32,583 nucleotides of DNA, from the NCBI GenBank assembly GCA_903919925.1, contig CAIXKO010000082.1, positions 1-32,583 on the forward strand. Reading direction: 5' to 3'. Origin of the DNA: an uncultured Bacteroidota bacterium (GTDB lineage Bacteria; Bacteroidota; Bacteroidia; Bacteroidales; UBA12481). Shown in pieces: positions 8,046 through 17,375 of this stretch; position 1 is the first letter of the stretch; every line of letters starts with the position of its first letter. The notes beneath the pieces are model-generated. The model made no database searches. It was not told the DNA's origin and worked only from the letters and a program-made list of their open reading frames with translations. Made by a program: the position numbers and the translations under genes.

Positions 8046-9176
8046 ATGCAGGAAGTTGAATTACAAGATATTCTGACCTCCCGTGAGGATGGTGACTATA
8101 TCATAAATATCGGACCACAGCATCCATCTACGCATGGGGTATTGCGGTTCGTGGTTTCACTTAAAGGTGAAATGCTTGAATATGTGACCCCGCATTGTGG
8201 CTACATCCACCGCGGTATTGAGAAAATGTGCGAAAGGCTTACCTACCCTCAGATTATTCATCTTACTGACCGGATGGACTATCTGTCGGCTCACATGAAC
8301 AACGAAGCGGTATCTCTCCTGGTTGAAAAAGCAACTGGTGTTCAGGTTCCTGAACGGGTCAAATATATACGCACCATCCTCTCCGAACTTCAGCGTATCG
8401 CTTCACATCAGCTTTGGTGGGCAGCTTTCGGCATGGATATGGGTGGGCTCACCTGCTTTTTCTACGGTTTGCGAGACAGGGAAAAAGTGCTTGACATTTT
8501 CGAAGAGTCATTCGGATCCAGGCTGTTGCACAGTTTTGTTTGCCCTGGAGGTTTGATGGGCGATATACACCCGAATTTTCAAAAAAGGACAAAAGAATTC
8601 ATCAAGTATTTCCGGAAGAAGCTTCCTGAATATGATCAACTACTGACCGGCAATGTCATTTTTGAGCAACGCACCAGGGGCATGGGTACGATTTCCCGTG
8701 AAGATGCTATCAGCTATGGACTTACAGGACCATGTGGCAGGGGCTCCAATTTTTCGTGCGACATTCGCAAATTGTATCCTTACAGTGCATATGACAAGGT
8801 TGATTTCAAGGAAATCCTGCTGACCGAAGGGGATACTCTTGCACGGTACAAAGTGCGGATCGCTGAAATGTGGGAATCCATGAGAATTATTGAGCAGCTC
8901 ATTGATAATATTCCCGAGGGTGACTTTACCGCTAAGATGAAACCGATCATTAAGCTTCCTGAAGGAGAATACTCACAGCGCGTTGAAACCGCAAAAGGCG
9001 AATTGGGGGTTTATGTGGTAAGTAAAGGTGAAAAGTATCCATATCGGATGCATTTCCGCACTCCAAACTTCAGTAACCTTTTTGTAATCAACCAGCTGGC
9101 TTCCGGCAACAAGATTGCCGACCTGATCGCCATCAGTGGATCGCTTGATCTTGTTATACCTGATATTGACCGATAG
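8046..9176 (+). CDS. nuoD: NADH-quinone oxidoreductase subunit D (49 kDa, quinone site)
   Basis: NuoD forms most of the quinone-binding cavity with NuoB. The 376-residue protein begins its conserved part with [13 protein letters not shown]. His30 and Tyr79 (in TDRMDYLS) are spaced exactly as the His and Tyr that bind the quinone head group in characterised homologues. Other signatures are '[13 protein letters not shown]', '[10 protein letters not shown]', '[11 protein letters not shown]', '[11 protein letters not shown]' and the C-terminal '[20 protein letters not shown]'. The N-terminus is shorter than in some homologues but the fold looks complete. It lies three bases after nuoC. Confidence 0.97.
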   Translation: MQEVELQDILTSREDGDYIINIGPQHPSTHGVLRFVVSLKGEMLEYVTPHCGYIHRGIEKMCERLTYPQIIHLTDRMDYLSAHMNNEAVSLLVEKATGVQVPERVKYIRTILSELQRIASHQLWWAAFGMDMGGLTCFFYGLRDREKVLDIFEESFGSRLLHSFVCPGGLMGDIHPNFQKRTKEFIKYFRKKLPEYDQLLTGNVIFEQRTRGMGTISREDAISYGLTGPCGRGSNFSCDIRKLYPYSAYDKVDFKEILLTEGDTLARYKVRIAEMWESMRIIEQLIDNIPEGDFTAKMKPIIKLPEGEYSQRVETAKGELGVYVVSKGEKYPYRMHFRTPNFSNLFVINQLASGNKIADLIAISGSLDLVIPDIDR

Positions 9177-9199
9177 TTCAACCGAATACAATCATAACG

Positions 9200-10291
9200 A
9201 TGCCGTTTAATATTTACGACTTCTCAACTACCACAAAGGCAATCGACCAATTCCTGTATGCAAAGATGTCGCCAACATGGGCATTTGTAACAGAATTAGC
9301 CATTGTGGGACTCCTGATCCTGATCGTTTACGCAGTGATCGGCCTGTACCTGGTTTACGCCGAACGCAAAGTATGCGCCTTTATGCAGAACCGCGTCGGA
9401 CCCAACCGGGTCGGCAAATGGGGTTTGATCCAGACCATTGCCGACCTCTTCAAGTTGCTGATGAAGGAATTGATCCCGATCCGGAAGGCAGATAAATTGC
9501 TGTTCAACATCGCTCCTTTTATCGTGATCATTGCTTCATTCATGGCCATTGCCGCCATACCGTTTGCCAAAGGATTACACGCCGTTGATTTCAACATCGG
9601 CGTTTTTTATATGATGGCGGTTTCATCCATCGGGGTGATCGGCATCTTACTGGCCGGATGGTCGAGCAACAGCAAGTACTCCCTGATTGGCGCCATGAGG
9701 AGCGGTGCACAGGTTGTGAGTTATGAGTTATCAGTTGGACTGGCACTGCTATCAGTGGTCATTTTCAGCGGGTCGATGCAACTTTCAACCATTATTGAAA
9801 GCCAGGCCAACGGCTGGTGGATATGGAAAGGTCACTTGCCTGCCATAATTTCATTTGTGGTTTTCCTGATCGCCAGTACTGCGGAAATCAACCGTGGCCC
9901 ATTTGACCTTGCCGAAGCCGAATCCGAGTTAACAGCAGGATTCCATACCGAATATTCAGGAATCCGGTTTGCTTTCTTTTTCCTGTGCGAATTCATGAAT
10001 ATGTTTGTTGTAGCAGCACTTGCTGCCACTGTTTTCCTCGGCGGCTGGATGCCTTTCCACATCGGTAATCTTGAAGGCTTTAATCATATTATGGATTTCA
10101 TTCCTCCGGTTTTCTGGTTCTTCGGAAAAACTATCTTCCTCATTTACGTGATTATGTGGTTCAAATGGTCGTTCCCACGATTAAGGATCGACCAGCTTTT
10201 AACCCTGGAATGGAAATACTTATTGCCAATAAACCTGGTAAACATTCTGGTCATTGCATTCATTGTCCTTATGGGATGGTACATTAAATAA
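9200..10291 (+). CDS. nuoH: NADH-quinone oxidoreductase subunit H
   Basis: NuoH is the membrane subunit that holds the quinone access tunnel and links quinone chemistry to the proton-pumping arm. The 363-residue protein has about eight or nine membrane helices. Family blocks are '[20 protein letters not shown]' at the first cytoplasmic loop, '[16 protein letters not shown]', '[20 protein letters not shown]' with its cluster of conserved acidic residues, and '[15 protein letters not shown]'. nuoH follows nuoD directly. No nuoE, nuoF or nuoG lies between them, where many operons have these genes. Confidence 0.97.
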   Translation: MPFNIYDFSTTTKAIDQFLYAKMSPTWAFVTELAIVGLLILIVYAVIGLYLVYAERKVCAFMQNRVGPNRVGKWGLIQTIADLFKLLMKELIPIRKADKLLFNIAPFIVIIASFMAIAAIPFAKGLHAVDFNIGVFYMMAVSSIGVIGILLAGWSSNSKYSLIGAMRSGAQVVSYELSVGLALLSVVIFSGSMQLSTIIESQANGWWIWKGHLPAIISFVVFLIASTAEINRGPFDLAEAESELTAGFHTEYSGIRFAFFFLCEFMNMFVVAALAATVFLGGWMPFHIGNLEGFNHIMDFIPPVFWFFGKTIFLIYVIMWFKWSFPRLRIDQLLTLEWKYLLPINLVNILVIAFIVLMGWYIK

Positions 10292-10296
10292 CGAAT

Positions 10297-10833
10297 ATGA
10301 ATTCAGTAGGTACATACTTCAGCGATATTTTCTATGGGCTCAGATCCCTCTGGAAAGGACTAATGGTTACCGGATACTACTTTGTACATCCGAAACAAAT
10401 TGTAACTCAGCAATATCCCGAAAATCGGAAGGAACTAAAAATGTTCGACCGGTTCAAGGGTGAGCTGATCCTGAAACATGATGAAAATAATTTTCACACA
10501 TGCAACGGTTGCGCCATCTGCCAACTGAATTGTCCAAACGGTTCGATCGAAATCATTACCGATTCTGTTCCCAACGAGGAAGGTAAATCGGTACGAATCA
10601 TTGATAAGCATATCTACCACCTTTCGATGTGCACGTTTTGCGGACTTTGCGTAAAGAATTGCCCAAGCGATTCGCTCACCTTTTCTCAGGAATTTGAGCA
10701 TGCTGTTTTTGATCGCAGTGCGCTCACCAAAATTCTGAATAAACCGGGATCCCTGATCAAAAAAGAACCGAAGGTGGCAAAAGCACCAAAACCGGCTACC
10801 GATAATGTTCCCAAGTCTAACCCTGCTAACTAA
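10297..10833 (+). CDS. nuoI: NADH-quinone oxidoreductase subunit I (two [4Fe-4S] clusters)
   Basis: NuoI carries clusters N6a and N6b, which pass electrons to N2 in NuoB. The first cluster motif is Cys69-Cys72-Cys75 with Cys79 (CNGCAICQLNCPNG). The second is Cys112-Cys115-Cys118 with Cys122 (CTFCGLCVKNCPSD). A further Lys/Pro-rich tail of about 30 residues follows, as often seen in NuoI. Without NuoEFG in the operon, NuoI is the most exposed visible iron-sulfur subunit and the probable docking point for a ferredoxin-like donor. It starts five bases after nuoH. Confidence 0.96.
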   Translation: MNSVGTYFSDIFYGLRSLWKGLMVTGYYFVHPKQIVTQQYPENRKELKMFDRFKGELILKHDENNFHTCNGCAICQLNCPNGSIEIITDSVPNEEGKSVRIIDKHIYHLSMCTFCGLCVKNCPSDSLTFSQEFEHAVFDRSALTKILNKPGSLIKKEPKVAKAPKPATDNVPKSNPAN

Positions 10834-10839
10834 ACCGAT

Positions 10840-11346
10840 ATGGCACTGAATGTTTTAATGTTTTATCTACTTTCTGCCGTTATTGTGATCTGCTCGGTAC
10901 TTACCATAACCACCACCAGGATCCTCAGGGCAGCATTTTATCTTCTTTGCGTGTTGGTGGGAACGGCTGGTTTCTACTTTATGGTTGATTACCAGTTTAT
11001 GGCCGGGGTTCAACTGGTGCTTTACGCCGGGGGGATCGTAGTTTTAATCATCTTTTCGATACTCCTTACCAGCCATATCAGTCATAAATTTGCCAAGCCT
11101 GATGCTATCCGTCTGGTTATGGGTGTATTGGTTGGTTTATCCGGATTTGCACTGTCAACCATTGCTATCCTTAAATATACTTTCACTGCTACCACCGCGC
11201 CGGCTATGAAAGTAGATATGCAGGCAATCGGGAACCAATTGCTGGGAACGGGCAAAAATGGTTATGTTCTTCCTTTTGAGGTGATCAGTATACTTCTTCT
11301 TGCCGCCATGATCGGCGCCATTATCATCGCGAAAAAAGGTAAATAA
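10840..11346 (+). CDS. nuoJ: NADH-quinone oxidoreductase subunit J
   Basis: NuoJ is a small membrane subunit between NuoA/H and the antiporter-like subunits. Its third helix is thought to move during coupling. The 168-residue protein has five hydrophobic helices. It carries the conserved segment 'GTAGFYFMVDYQFMAGVQLVLYAGGIVVLIIFSILL' (here quoted in parts: 'AGVQLVLYAGGIVVL' is the diagnostic stretch). It ends with 'LPFEVISILLLAAMIGAIII', the usual final helix. It lies six bases after nuoI. Confidence 0.95.
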   Translation: MALNVLMFYLLSAVIVICSVLTITTTRILRAAFYLLCVLVGTAGFYFMVDYQFMAGVQLVLYAGGIVVLIIFSILLTSHISHKFAKPDAIRLVMGVLVGLSGFALSTIAILKYTFTATTAPAMKVDMQAIGNQLLGTGKNGYVLPFEVISILLLAAMIGAIIIAKKGK

Positions 11347-11373
11347 TTAAACACTAACGCTAAACATCAAGAT

Positions 11374-11691
11374 ATGTTAGAAGGAATTCCGATAAGCAAT
11401 GTGCTAATTGTCAGCTCATTTATGTTTTTTGCAGGTGTTTGCGGTTTTATCATCCGCCGGAACATGATCACCATCCTTATGTCGATAGAATTGATCCTGA
11501 ATGCGGTCAACATCAACCTGGTGGTGTTCAACAAATATCTTTTCCCCGATCAGCTCCAGGGCCATTTTTTCGCTCTGTTTGTGGTGGGGATCGCTGCGGC
11601 TGAAGCTTCAGTGGCTATTGCGCTCATCATCAACATATACAGGCGATTGAGCTCAATCAGCGTAGATAAAGTCAATGAAATGAAGTATTAA
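11374..11691 (+). CDS. nuoK: NADH-quinone oxidoreductase subunit K
   Basis: NuoK is a three-helix membrane subunit related to MrpC that helps carry the proton path through the membrane arm. The 105-residue length is typical. The two buried glutamates needed for coupling are present: Glu39 in 'ILMSIELILNAVNINLV' and Glu77 in 'VGIAAAEASVAIALI'. It lies between nuoJ (27 bases) and nuoL (18 bases). Confidence 0.96.
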   Translation: MLEGIPISNVLIVSSFMFFAGVCGFIIRRNMITILMSIELILNAVNINLVVFNKYLFPDQLQGHFFALFVVGIAAAEASVAIALIINIYRRLSSISVDKVNEMKY

Positions 11692-11709
11692 TCCAACCAT
11701 CTGGCTGCT

Positions 11710-13623
11710 ATGAATTATTCATTAACCATATTGATCCTCCTGATTCCCTTTGCAGCATTCCTGTTCAACGGGCTTGTTGGCATGAAGTTTAAACCAATTG
11801 TATCCGGTTTAGTGGGTACAATCGGACTTGGAGTGATCACGCTGATCGCTTACCTAACCGCCTGGCAATATTTCTTTGTTGATGGAATGACTGATGGCTC
11901 CTTCCCTAAAGTCATTGCCATGTCAATGGATTGGCTCAAACTGACTGAGTCCTTAACCATCCGGATGGGTATCCTGCTCGATCCTATTTCTGTGATGATG
12001 CTGGTGGTGATTACCACGGTATCGTTCATGGTTCATATCTATAGTCTCGGCTACATGAAGGGAGAAAAGGGGTTTCAGCGTTTCTATGCTTTCTTGTCTC
12101 TCTTTTCCTTTTCGATGCTGGGATTGGTGGTAGCAACCAACATTTTTCAGATGTACATTTTCTGGGAACTGGTGGGGGTATCATCATTTCTTCTGATCGG
12201 GTTCTACTACTCTAAAGATTCGGCAGTAGCCGCATCAAAAAAAGCGTTTATCGTAACCAGGTTTGCTGATCTTGGTTTCCTGATCGGAATACTTGTTTTA
12301 TCCTATTTTACGAAAACATTTGATTTTAATATACTTACGGGTGAAGATCAAAGCATATTTGCCTCAACTGCCGGAGTAAGTTTTCTGGGTATGTCTGTAA
12401 TGACGTGGGCTGCCTTGCTGATCTTTATGGGTGGCGCAGGGAAATCTGCCATGTTTCCATTGCACATCTGGCTGCCGGATGCTATGGAAGGTCCAACACC
12501 AGTATCAGCGCTGATCCACGCGGCCACTATGGTTGTAGCAGGTGTATTTTTGGTGGCCAGGATGTTTCCGGTATTCTATTTTCAAGCTCCGGATGCTCTC
12601 ACGGTGATTTCCTATGTTGGAGGTTTTACTTCACTTTTTGCGGCGGTGATCGCCTGCACGCAATATGACATTAAGCGGGTTCTGGCATTCTCTACCCTCT
12701 CACAAATCGGGTACATGATGCTGGCTCTCGGTGTATCGGGATACGAGGGTCATGAAGGGGTTGGATACATGGCCTCCATGTTTCACCTATTCACCCATGC
12801 CATGTTTAAGGCTCTCCTGTTTTTAGGTGCCGGTTCCATCATTCATGCAGTGCATAGCAATGTGATGCAAGATATGGGTGGCTTACGCAAGTACCTGCCA
12901 ATTACGCATATAACCTTCCTGATTGCTTGCCTTACCATAGCCGGGGTTCCATTCCTTTCCGGGTTCTTCAGTAAGGATGAGATCCTGGTTGCCGCATACG
13001 AGCATAACAAACTATTATTTGCAGTTGAATTCCTGGTTGCCGGATTAACTGCCTTTTACATGTTCCGCCTTTATTTCAATATTTTCTGGGGTAAGGAAAA
13101 GCACTATCATCATACTCCTCACGAATCGCCATTGACGATGACAATACCGTTGATGATTCTTGCTTTTGGGTCGATTTTCGCTGGATATATACCGTTCAGC
13201 AAATTGGTAACAGCTGATTCCATGCCCTTTCAAACTCATCTGGATTACGCCATCGCATTACCATCTGTACTGATTGGATTAACCGGTATCCTGATCGCCT
13301 GGATCTTATATAAGAAAGAAACCACGATTCCTGAAAGAATATCCAATGCACTCGGTGGATTCTACCGTACTGTTTATAACAAGTTTTACATCGATGAATT
13401 ATATATGTTCATCACCAAAAAGATCATATTCAACTACATATCGAGGCCTGTTGCCTGGTTCGACCGGCATATTGTTGACGGAACCATGAACGGAATCGGC
13501 TGGCTCACTGTTACCAGTTCAAAAGGCATTAAAGGATTGCAATCCGGTAACCTGCCTCAGTATGGTATGGTGTTCGTGGTTGCAGCGATCGTGCTGGTGC
13601 TTGTTTTTTCTTTTCTAATCTGA
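11710..13623 (+). CDS. nuoL: NADH-quinone oxidoreductase subunit L (proton-pumping, antiporter-like)
   Basis: NuoL is the most distal antiporter-like proton channel, with a long lateral helix that runs along the membrane arm. The 637-residue length is usual. The conserved glutamate is Glu153 in 'IFWELVGVSSFLLIG' and the pore lysine is Lys245 in 'GGAGKSAMFPLHIWLPDAM'. 'GPTPVSALIHAATMVVAGV' and 'HLFTHAMFKALLFLGAGS' are further signatures. The C-terminal part ('YNKFYIDELYMF', followed by more helices) is the lateral-helix region and its anchor. No truncation is seen. Confidence 0.97.
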   Translation: MNYSLTILILLIPFAAFLFNGLVGMKFKPIVSGLVGTIGLGVITLIAYLTAWQYFFVDGMTDGSFPKVIAMSMDWLKLTESLTIRMGILLDPISVMMLVVITTVSFMVHIYSLGYMKGEKGFQRFYAFLSLFSFSMLGLVVATNIFQMYIFWELVGVSSFLLIGFYYSKDSAVAASKKAFIVTRFADLGFLIGILVLSYFTKTFDFNILTGEDQSIFASTAGVSFLGMSVMTWAALLIFMGGAGKSAMFPLHIWLPDAMEGPTPVSALIHAATMVVAGVFLVARMFPVFYFQAPDALTVISYVGGFTSLFAAVIACTQYDIKRVLAFSTLSQIGYMMLALGVSGYEGHEGVGYMASMFHLFTHAMFKALLFLGAGSIIHAVHSNVMQDMGGLRKYLPITHITFLIACLTIAGVPFLSGFFSKDEILVAAYEHNKLLFAVEFLVAGLTAFYMFRLYFNIFWGKEKHYHHTPHESPLTMTIPLMILAFGSIFAGYIPFSKLVTADSMPFQTHLDYAIALPSVLIGLTGILIAWILYKKETTIPERISNALGGFYRTVYNKFYIDELYMFITKKIIFNYISRPVAWFDRHIVDGTMNGIGWLTVTSSKGIKGLQSGNLPQYGMVFVVAAIVLVLVFSFLI

Positions 13624-13656
13624 TCATTGAGGTTTAATCTGAAATAGAAACCGATT

Positions 13657-15153
13657 ATGAATATTCTGAACCTGTTTGTTATTATTCCAGTACTGACGGT
13701 GATTGCCATCGTTTTTACTAAAGATTTTAAAGGAGCCCGGGTGGTGGCAGCTGCAGGCATGTCGCTACAGCTGATTACTTCGGTGATTCTTGTTTTCAGT
13801 TTTTTTGCCCAGCGCAAAGCAGGCATGACGGGTGAGTTTCTCTTCCTGAGTGATATAACCTGGTTTAAAACACTTAATATTCACTACTGCGTTGGAGTTG
13901 ATAGCATTGCCGTTTGGATGCTTCTTTTGGCATCGATCGTGGTATTTGCCGGCATTTTTGCTTCCTGGCAGGTTGAATATCTTGCACGTGAGTTTTTTAT
14001 TTCGCTCATCTTGCTGGCAACCGGAGTTTTTGGGTTCTTTATCTCCCTCGACCTCTTCACGATGTTTCTCTTTTATGAGCTCGCGGTGATTCCGATGTAT
14101 TTGCTGATCGGTATCTGGGGTAGCGGACCAAAAGAGTATTCAGCTATGAAGCTTACCTTGATGCTTATGGGAGGTTCGGCATTGTTAGTTGTTGGGTTAT
14201 TAGGGCTTTACTTCTACTCTTCAGCAGCAGGCCCTGTGACATTCAACCTGCTCGAATTATCGAAGATATCTTTTCCGCTGGCCATGCAGCGTTTTTTCTT
14301 CCCGTTCCTGTTTGTTGGGTTTGGTATTCTGGGTGCTTTGTTTCCCTTACATACCTGGTCGCCCGATGGTCACTCTTCTGCACCAACGGCAGTTTCCATG
14401 CTCCATGCGGGTGTGTTGATGAAACTTGGCGGATACGGTTGCTTGAGGGTTGCCATGTTCCTTTTGCCGGATGCTGCTCAGGAAATGTCGTGGATATTCC
14501 TGATTCTTACAACTATCAGTGTGGTTTACGGAGCCTTTGGTGCCATCTGGCAAAAGGACCTCAAGTATATCAATGCTTATTCATCGGTGAGCCATTGCGG
14601 TCTGGTTTTGTTTGCCCTGCTTATGATGAACAAAACATCGATGAACGGAGCTGTTATCCAGATGATCTCACACGGGTTAATGACAGCCCTCTTTTTCGCC
14701 TTGATCGGTATGATTTACGGAAGAACACATACCCGGAACATTGACCAGATGGGTGGGCTGATGAACGTTATTCCTTTCCTCAGCGTCGCTTATGTTATTG
14801 CTGGTCTTGCCTCTTTGGGACTTCCGGGATTGAGCGGTTTTGTTGCTGAAATGACCATTTTTATCGGCTCGTTCCAGCATCCCGATACTTTTCACCGGGT
14901 TGCCACCATCATCGCAACAACCTCCATTGTGGTTACCGCGGTATACATCCTTCGTGTGGTTGGCAAACTCCTGCTCGGACAGATCAGAGAAAAAGAATAT
15001 CTTGAATTTCCGGATGCTAAGTGGTATGAACGCATCAGCGTTGTTGTACTTATACTCCCCATTGCAATCATCGGTTTTTATCCATCGTTTTTATCGAGCA
15101 CACTGATGGATGCACTCAATCCTATTGTTGAACGGTTAACAGCCATGCTATAA
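13657..15153 (+). CDS. nuoM: NADH-quinone oxidoreductase subunit M (proton-pumping, antiporter-like)
   Basis: NuoM is the middle antiporter-like subunit of the membrane arm. The 498-residue protein has about 14 membrane helices. The key glutamate is Glu141 in 'MFLFYELAVIPMYLLIGIWG'. The pore block 'GALFPLHTWSPDGHSSAPTA' and the helix 'SMLHAGVLMKLGGYG' supply the Lys and His positions typical of NuoM. 'YSSVSHCGLVLFAL' and 'GLPGLSGFVAEMTIF' follow. It lies 33 bases after nuoL and 12 before nuoN. Confidence 0.97.
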   Translation: MNILNLFVIIPVLTVIAIVFTKDFKGARVVAAAGMSLQLITSVILVFSFFAQRKAGMTGEFLFLSDITWFKTLNIHYCVGVDSIAVWMLLLASIVVFAGIFASWQVEYLAREFFISLILLATGVFGFFISLDLFTMFLFYELAVIPMYLLIGIWGSGPKEYSAMKLTLMLMGGSALLVVGLLGLYFYSSAAGPVTFNLLELSKISFPLAMQRFFFPFLFVGFGILGALFPLHTWSPDGHSSAPTAVSMLHAGVLMKLGGYGCLRVAMFLLPDAAQEMSWIFLILTTISVVYGAFGAIWQKDLKYINAYSSVSHCGLVLFALLMMNKTSMNGAVIQMISHGLMTALFFALIGMIYGRTHTRNIDQMGGLMNVIPFLSVAYVIAGLASLGLPGLSGFVAEMTIFIGSFQHPDTFHRVATIIATTSIVVTAVYILRVVGKLLLGQIREKEYLEFPDAKWYERISVVVLILPIAIIGFYPSFLSSTLMDALNPIVERLTAML

Positions 15154-15165
15154 AACATTAAAGAG

Positions 15166-16590
15166 ATGGACATTTCTTCTTTCAACCTCATGCGAAACGA
15201 ATTGATTCTTGTCGGGATCGTTTTGGTTTTGCTTATAGCGGAAATTTTTACTAAAGACGAGAATAAGCACAGGCTTATCACCATGGGTACCGTATTGTTT
15301 GGTATAGCTACCCTCATAAACTTCCTGCCCTTGCAGGAAGGGCAGTTATTTGGCGGAAGTTTTCAAACAAGCCAGATGACGGCATTTATGAAGAGTGTTC
15401 TTAACATGGCAGTCTTTATCATCTTTCTGCAGTCTTTTACATGGCTCAAAAGAGAGGAAAACCATGGAAAAATCGGAGAGTTTTTCATCCTCATTATTTC
15501 TACCCTGATCGGAATGGATTTTATGATTTCATCAGGTGATTTCCTGATGATGTATATTGGTTTAGAACTCGCCACCATTCCGATGGCAGCTTTGGCAGCA
15601 TATGAAAAATTCAGCGAAAAATCAGCCGAAGCCGGTATTAAACTTATCCTCACCTCAGCTCTCTCATCAGGAATTTTACTGTATGGTCTATCATTTATTT
15701 ATGGTACCACCGGATCTATTTATTTTGCTGATATTGTTGGAAATATTGGCCACAATTCATTGCAAACTTTTGGATTTGTATTCTTTGTTGCAGGTATGGC
15801 TTTTAAAATTTCATTGGTACCTTTCCATCTGTGGACGGCCGATGTTTATGAAGGCGCTCCAATAAGCGTTACTGCCTATCTTTCTGTTGTTTCAAAAGGC
15901 GCTGCAGCATTCACCTTCATGATCATTCTTTATCGCGTATTCAGCACGATTACGGTGGTTTGGGAACCGTTGCTGTATACCTTGGCCGTGGCAACCATGA
16001 CCGTGGGTAACCTGTTTGCGCTAAGGCAAGAGAACTTAAAAAGGTTTATGGCGTTTTCTTCTATTGCTCAGGCCGGGTTTATCCTATTGGGTATTATGCA
16101 GGGAGGGCAATTGGGAATGACTACTGTTGTTTATTTTATGCTGATCTATGTATTTACCAACCTGGCAGCATTTGGCGTGATCGCTGCAATTTCTGAAAAA
16201 ACCGGTAAGGAGAACATTTCCGATTATAATAGTTTATATAAAACAAATCCGGGATTAAGCCTGATATTACTTTTATCCATGTTTTCGTTGGCCGGGATTC
16301 CTCCAGTGGCAGGGTTCTTTGGAAAATTCTTTCTATTTACAGCTGCCGGAGCTAAAGGATACTACATTCTGGTTTTAATAGCGGTGCTTAATGCAACCGT
16401 TTCACTCTACTACTATTTACGGGTAGTAAAGGCGATGCTGATTGACAAATCGGACACTCCGATCGCCACTTTTAAAACACCTTTGCCCATGCGTATCAGC
16501 TTGCTGATCTGCGTTGTTGGTATCTTCTTTATCGGATTTGCCAGCTTTATCTATGAATACATTTCCAAAATCAGTTTCGGCATTAATTAG
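15166..16590 (+). CDS. nuoN: NADH-quinone oxidoreductase subunit N (proton-pumping, antiporter-like)
   Basis: NuoN is the antiporter-like subunit closest to NuoK. The 474-residue protein has about 14 membrane helices. Characteristic blocks are 'DFLMMYIGLELATIPMAAL' with the conserved Glu, 'GMAFKISLVPFHLWTADVYE' with the pore Lys, 'GAPISVTAYLSVVSKGAAAF', 'FMAFSSIAQAGFILLG' and 'FSLAGIPPVAGFFGKFFLF'. The codons just before the ATG include AAAGAG, a weak ribosome-binding site. It is the last recognised nuo gene. Confidence 0.97.
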   Translation: MDISSFNLMRNELILVGIVLVLLIAEIFTKDENKHRLITMGTVLFGIATLINFLPLQEGQLFGGSFQTSQMTAFMKSVLNMAVFIIFLQSFTWLKREENHGKIGEFFILIISTLIGMDFMISSGDFLMMYIGLELATIPMAALAAYEKFSEKSAEAGIKLILTSALSSGILLYGLSFIYGTTGSIYFADIVGNIGHNSLQTFGFVFFVAGMAFKISLVPFHLWTADVYEGAPISVTAYLSVVSKGAAAFTFMIILYRVFSTITVVWEPLLYTLAVATMTVGNLFALRQENLKRFMAFSSIAQAGFILLGIMQGGQLGMTTVVYFMLIYVFTNLAAFGVIAAISEKTGKENISDYNSLYKTNPGLSLILLLSMFSLAGIPPVAGFFGKFFLFTAAGAKGYYILVLIAVLNATVSLYYYLRVVKAMLIDKSDTPIATFKTPLPMRISLLICVVGIFFIGFASFIYEYISKISFGIN

Positions 16591-16598
16591 TTTTTACC

Positions 16599-16919
16599 AT
16601 GGCGCTAAATCAGGGGAAACATATCATTGAAGTGATCGACGGCAAACGTTGCACCTTAGTTGATTCAGGCATTTCTGCCATTCGCAAAGAGTTTTTAAAG
16701 TCGATATTGGAGTTTAACAGCTACGAGGTTAAAACAGCTGTTGATGAAGCCGGACTTTGGAAGATTGGCGTTACAGATGTTGTTTTTCATGCTGCTGTTG
16801 ATATTTATAAGCGCAAACTACATTCCCCAAACGGAAAAATCATCACTCCTGCTTATTGGCTCCAGCTTACTGATCAACAAACTGAATCTGAAGTAAATTA
16901 TTGGATGGGTTTTAAGTAA
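16599..16919 (+). CDS. Uncharacterised 106-residue protein at the end of the nuo operon
   Basis: I do not recognise this protein. It is soluble, with no signal peptide or membrane helix and a balanced charge. Residues 1-50 look like a beta-hairpin followed by helix ('IIEVIDGKRCTLVDSGISAI', then 'RKEFLKSILEFNSYEVKTAV'). The middle reads 'GLWKIGVTDVVFHAAVDIYK', with Lys/Arg-rich basic residues after it, and the end is acidic and aromatic ('ESEVNYWMGFK'). It starts eight bases after nuoN and ends before both terminator hairpins, so it must be transcribed with complex I. It has normal codon content. A complex I accessory or assembly role is only a positional inference. Confidence 0.75.
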   Translation: MALNQGKHIIEVIDGKRCTLVDSGISAIRKEFLKSILEFNSYEVKTAVDEAGLWKIGVTDVVFHAAVDIYKRKLHSPNGKIITPAYWLQLTDQQTESEVNYWMGFK

Positions 16920-16971
16920 TCCAACCACTTCTCTTTCTTTCTTTTAAGCACATTTAAGCCCTTTTCGCTGG

Positions 16972-17001
16972 TCTGGTAAATACCAACAGGTATTCACCAG
17001 A
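16972..17001 (+). terminator. Hairpin downstream of the nuo operon
   Basis: A 13-position stem (16972-16984 with 16989-17001, one A/C mismatch) closes an AACA loop and is followed by a mixed CT-rich stretch. It may be an attenuating terminator or an RNA 3'-end stabiliser before the stronger terminator at 17042-17085. The lack of a clean T run keeps confidence moderate. Confidence 0.45.
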
Positions 17002-17041
17002 CTTTCGCGTTTTAATGAGTCTAAAACAAATTCATTAAAAT

Positions 17042-17085
17042 AAAGAACCCCGGTTTTCTGAAATCAGAAAACCGGGGTTCTTTTT
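17042..17085. terminator. Strong bidirectional rho-independent terminator
   Basis: A perfect 19-bp stem (17042-17060 with 17065-17083, loop AAAT) has a GC-rich core and is flanked by T runs on the plus strand and A runs that become U on the minus strand. It lies between the plus-strand nuo operon and the minus-strand giant gene, whose stop is at 17109, so it can end both transcripts. Confidence 0.9.
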
Positions 17086-17108
17086 ATTCACACAGGCATC
17101 TGCCCGTT

Positions 17109-17375
17109 TTAGTTCTGTTTATTCAACACCGATATTACTTTAGTTGCCTGATCTCCATTGCAGTACATTCTCACGAAATACAATCCCTGTGGAAGGTATA
17201 GTGGTTTCCAGGTTACAAAGTTTCTTCCTTCATTAAATACCTGTCGCACAATTAACCGAACTTCCTGTCCAATCATGTCACAGATTTTAATGGTTACCTC
17301 TCCTTTCACCGGAAGATCAAACGCAATTGTTGTTTCATAAGCAAAAGGATTCGGGAAGATGTTCAGGTTATAATT
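17109..17375 (-). other. T9SS type A C-terminal sorting domain of the giant protein
   Basis: The last ~88 residues begin with 'YNLNIFPNPF', continue with beta strands ('GEVTIKICDMIGQEV') and end with 'GLYFVRMYCNGDQATKVISV'. This is the Por_Secre_tail pattern that directs proteins through the type IX secretion system, after which the tail is normally cut off and the protein attached to the surface. The T9SS machinery itself is not in the window. Confidence 0.88.
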
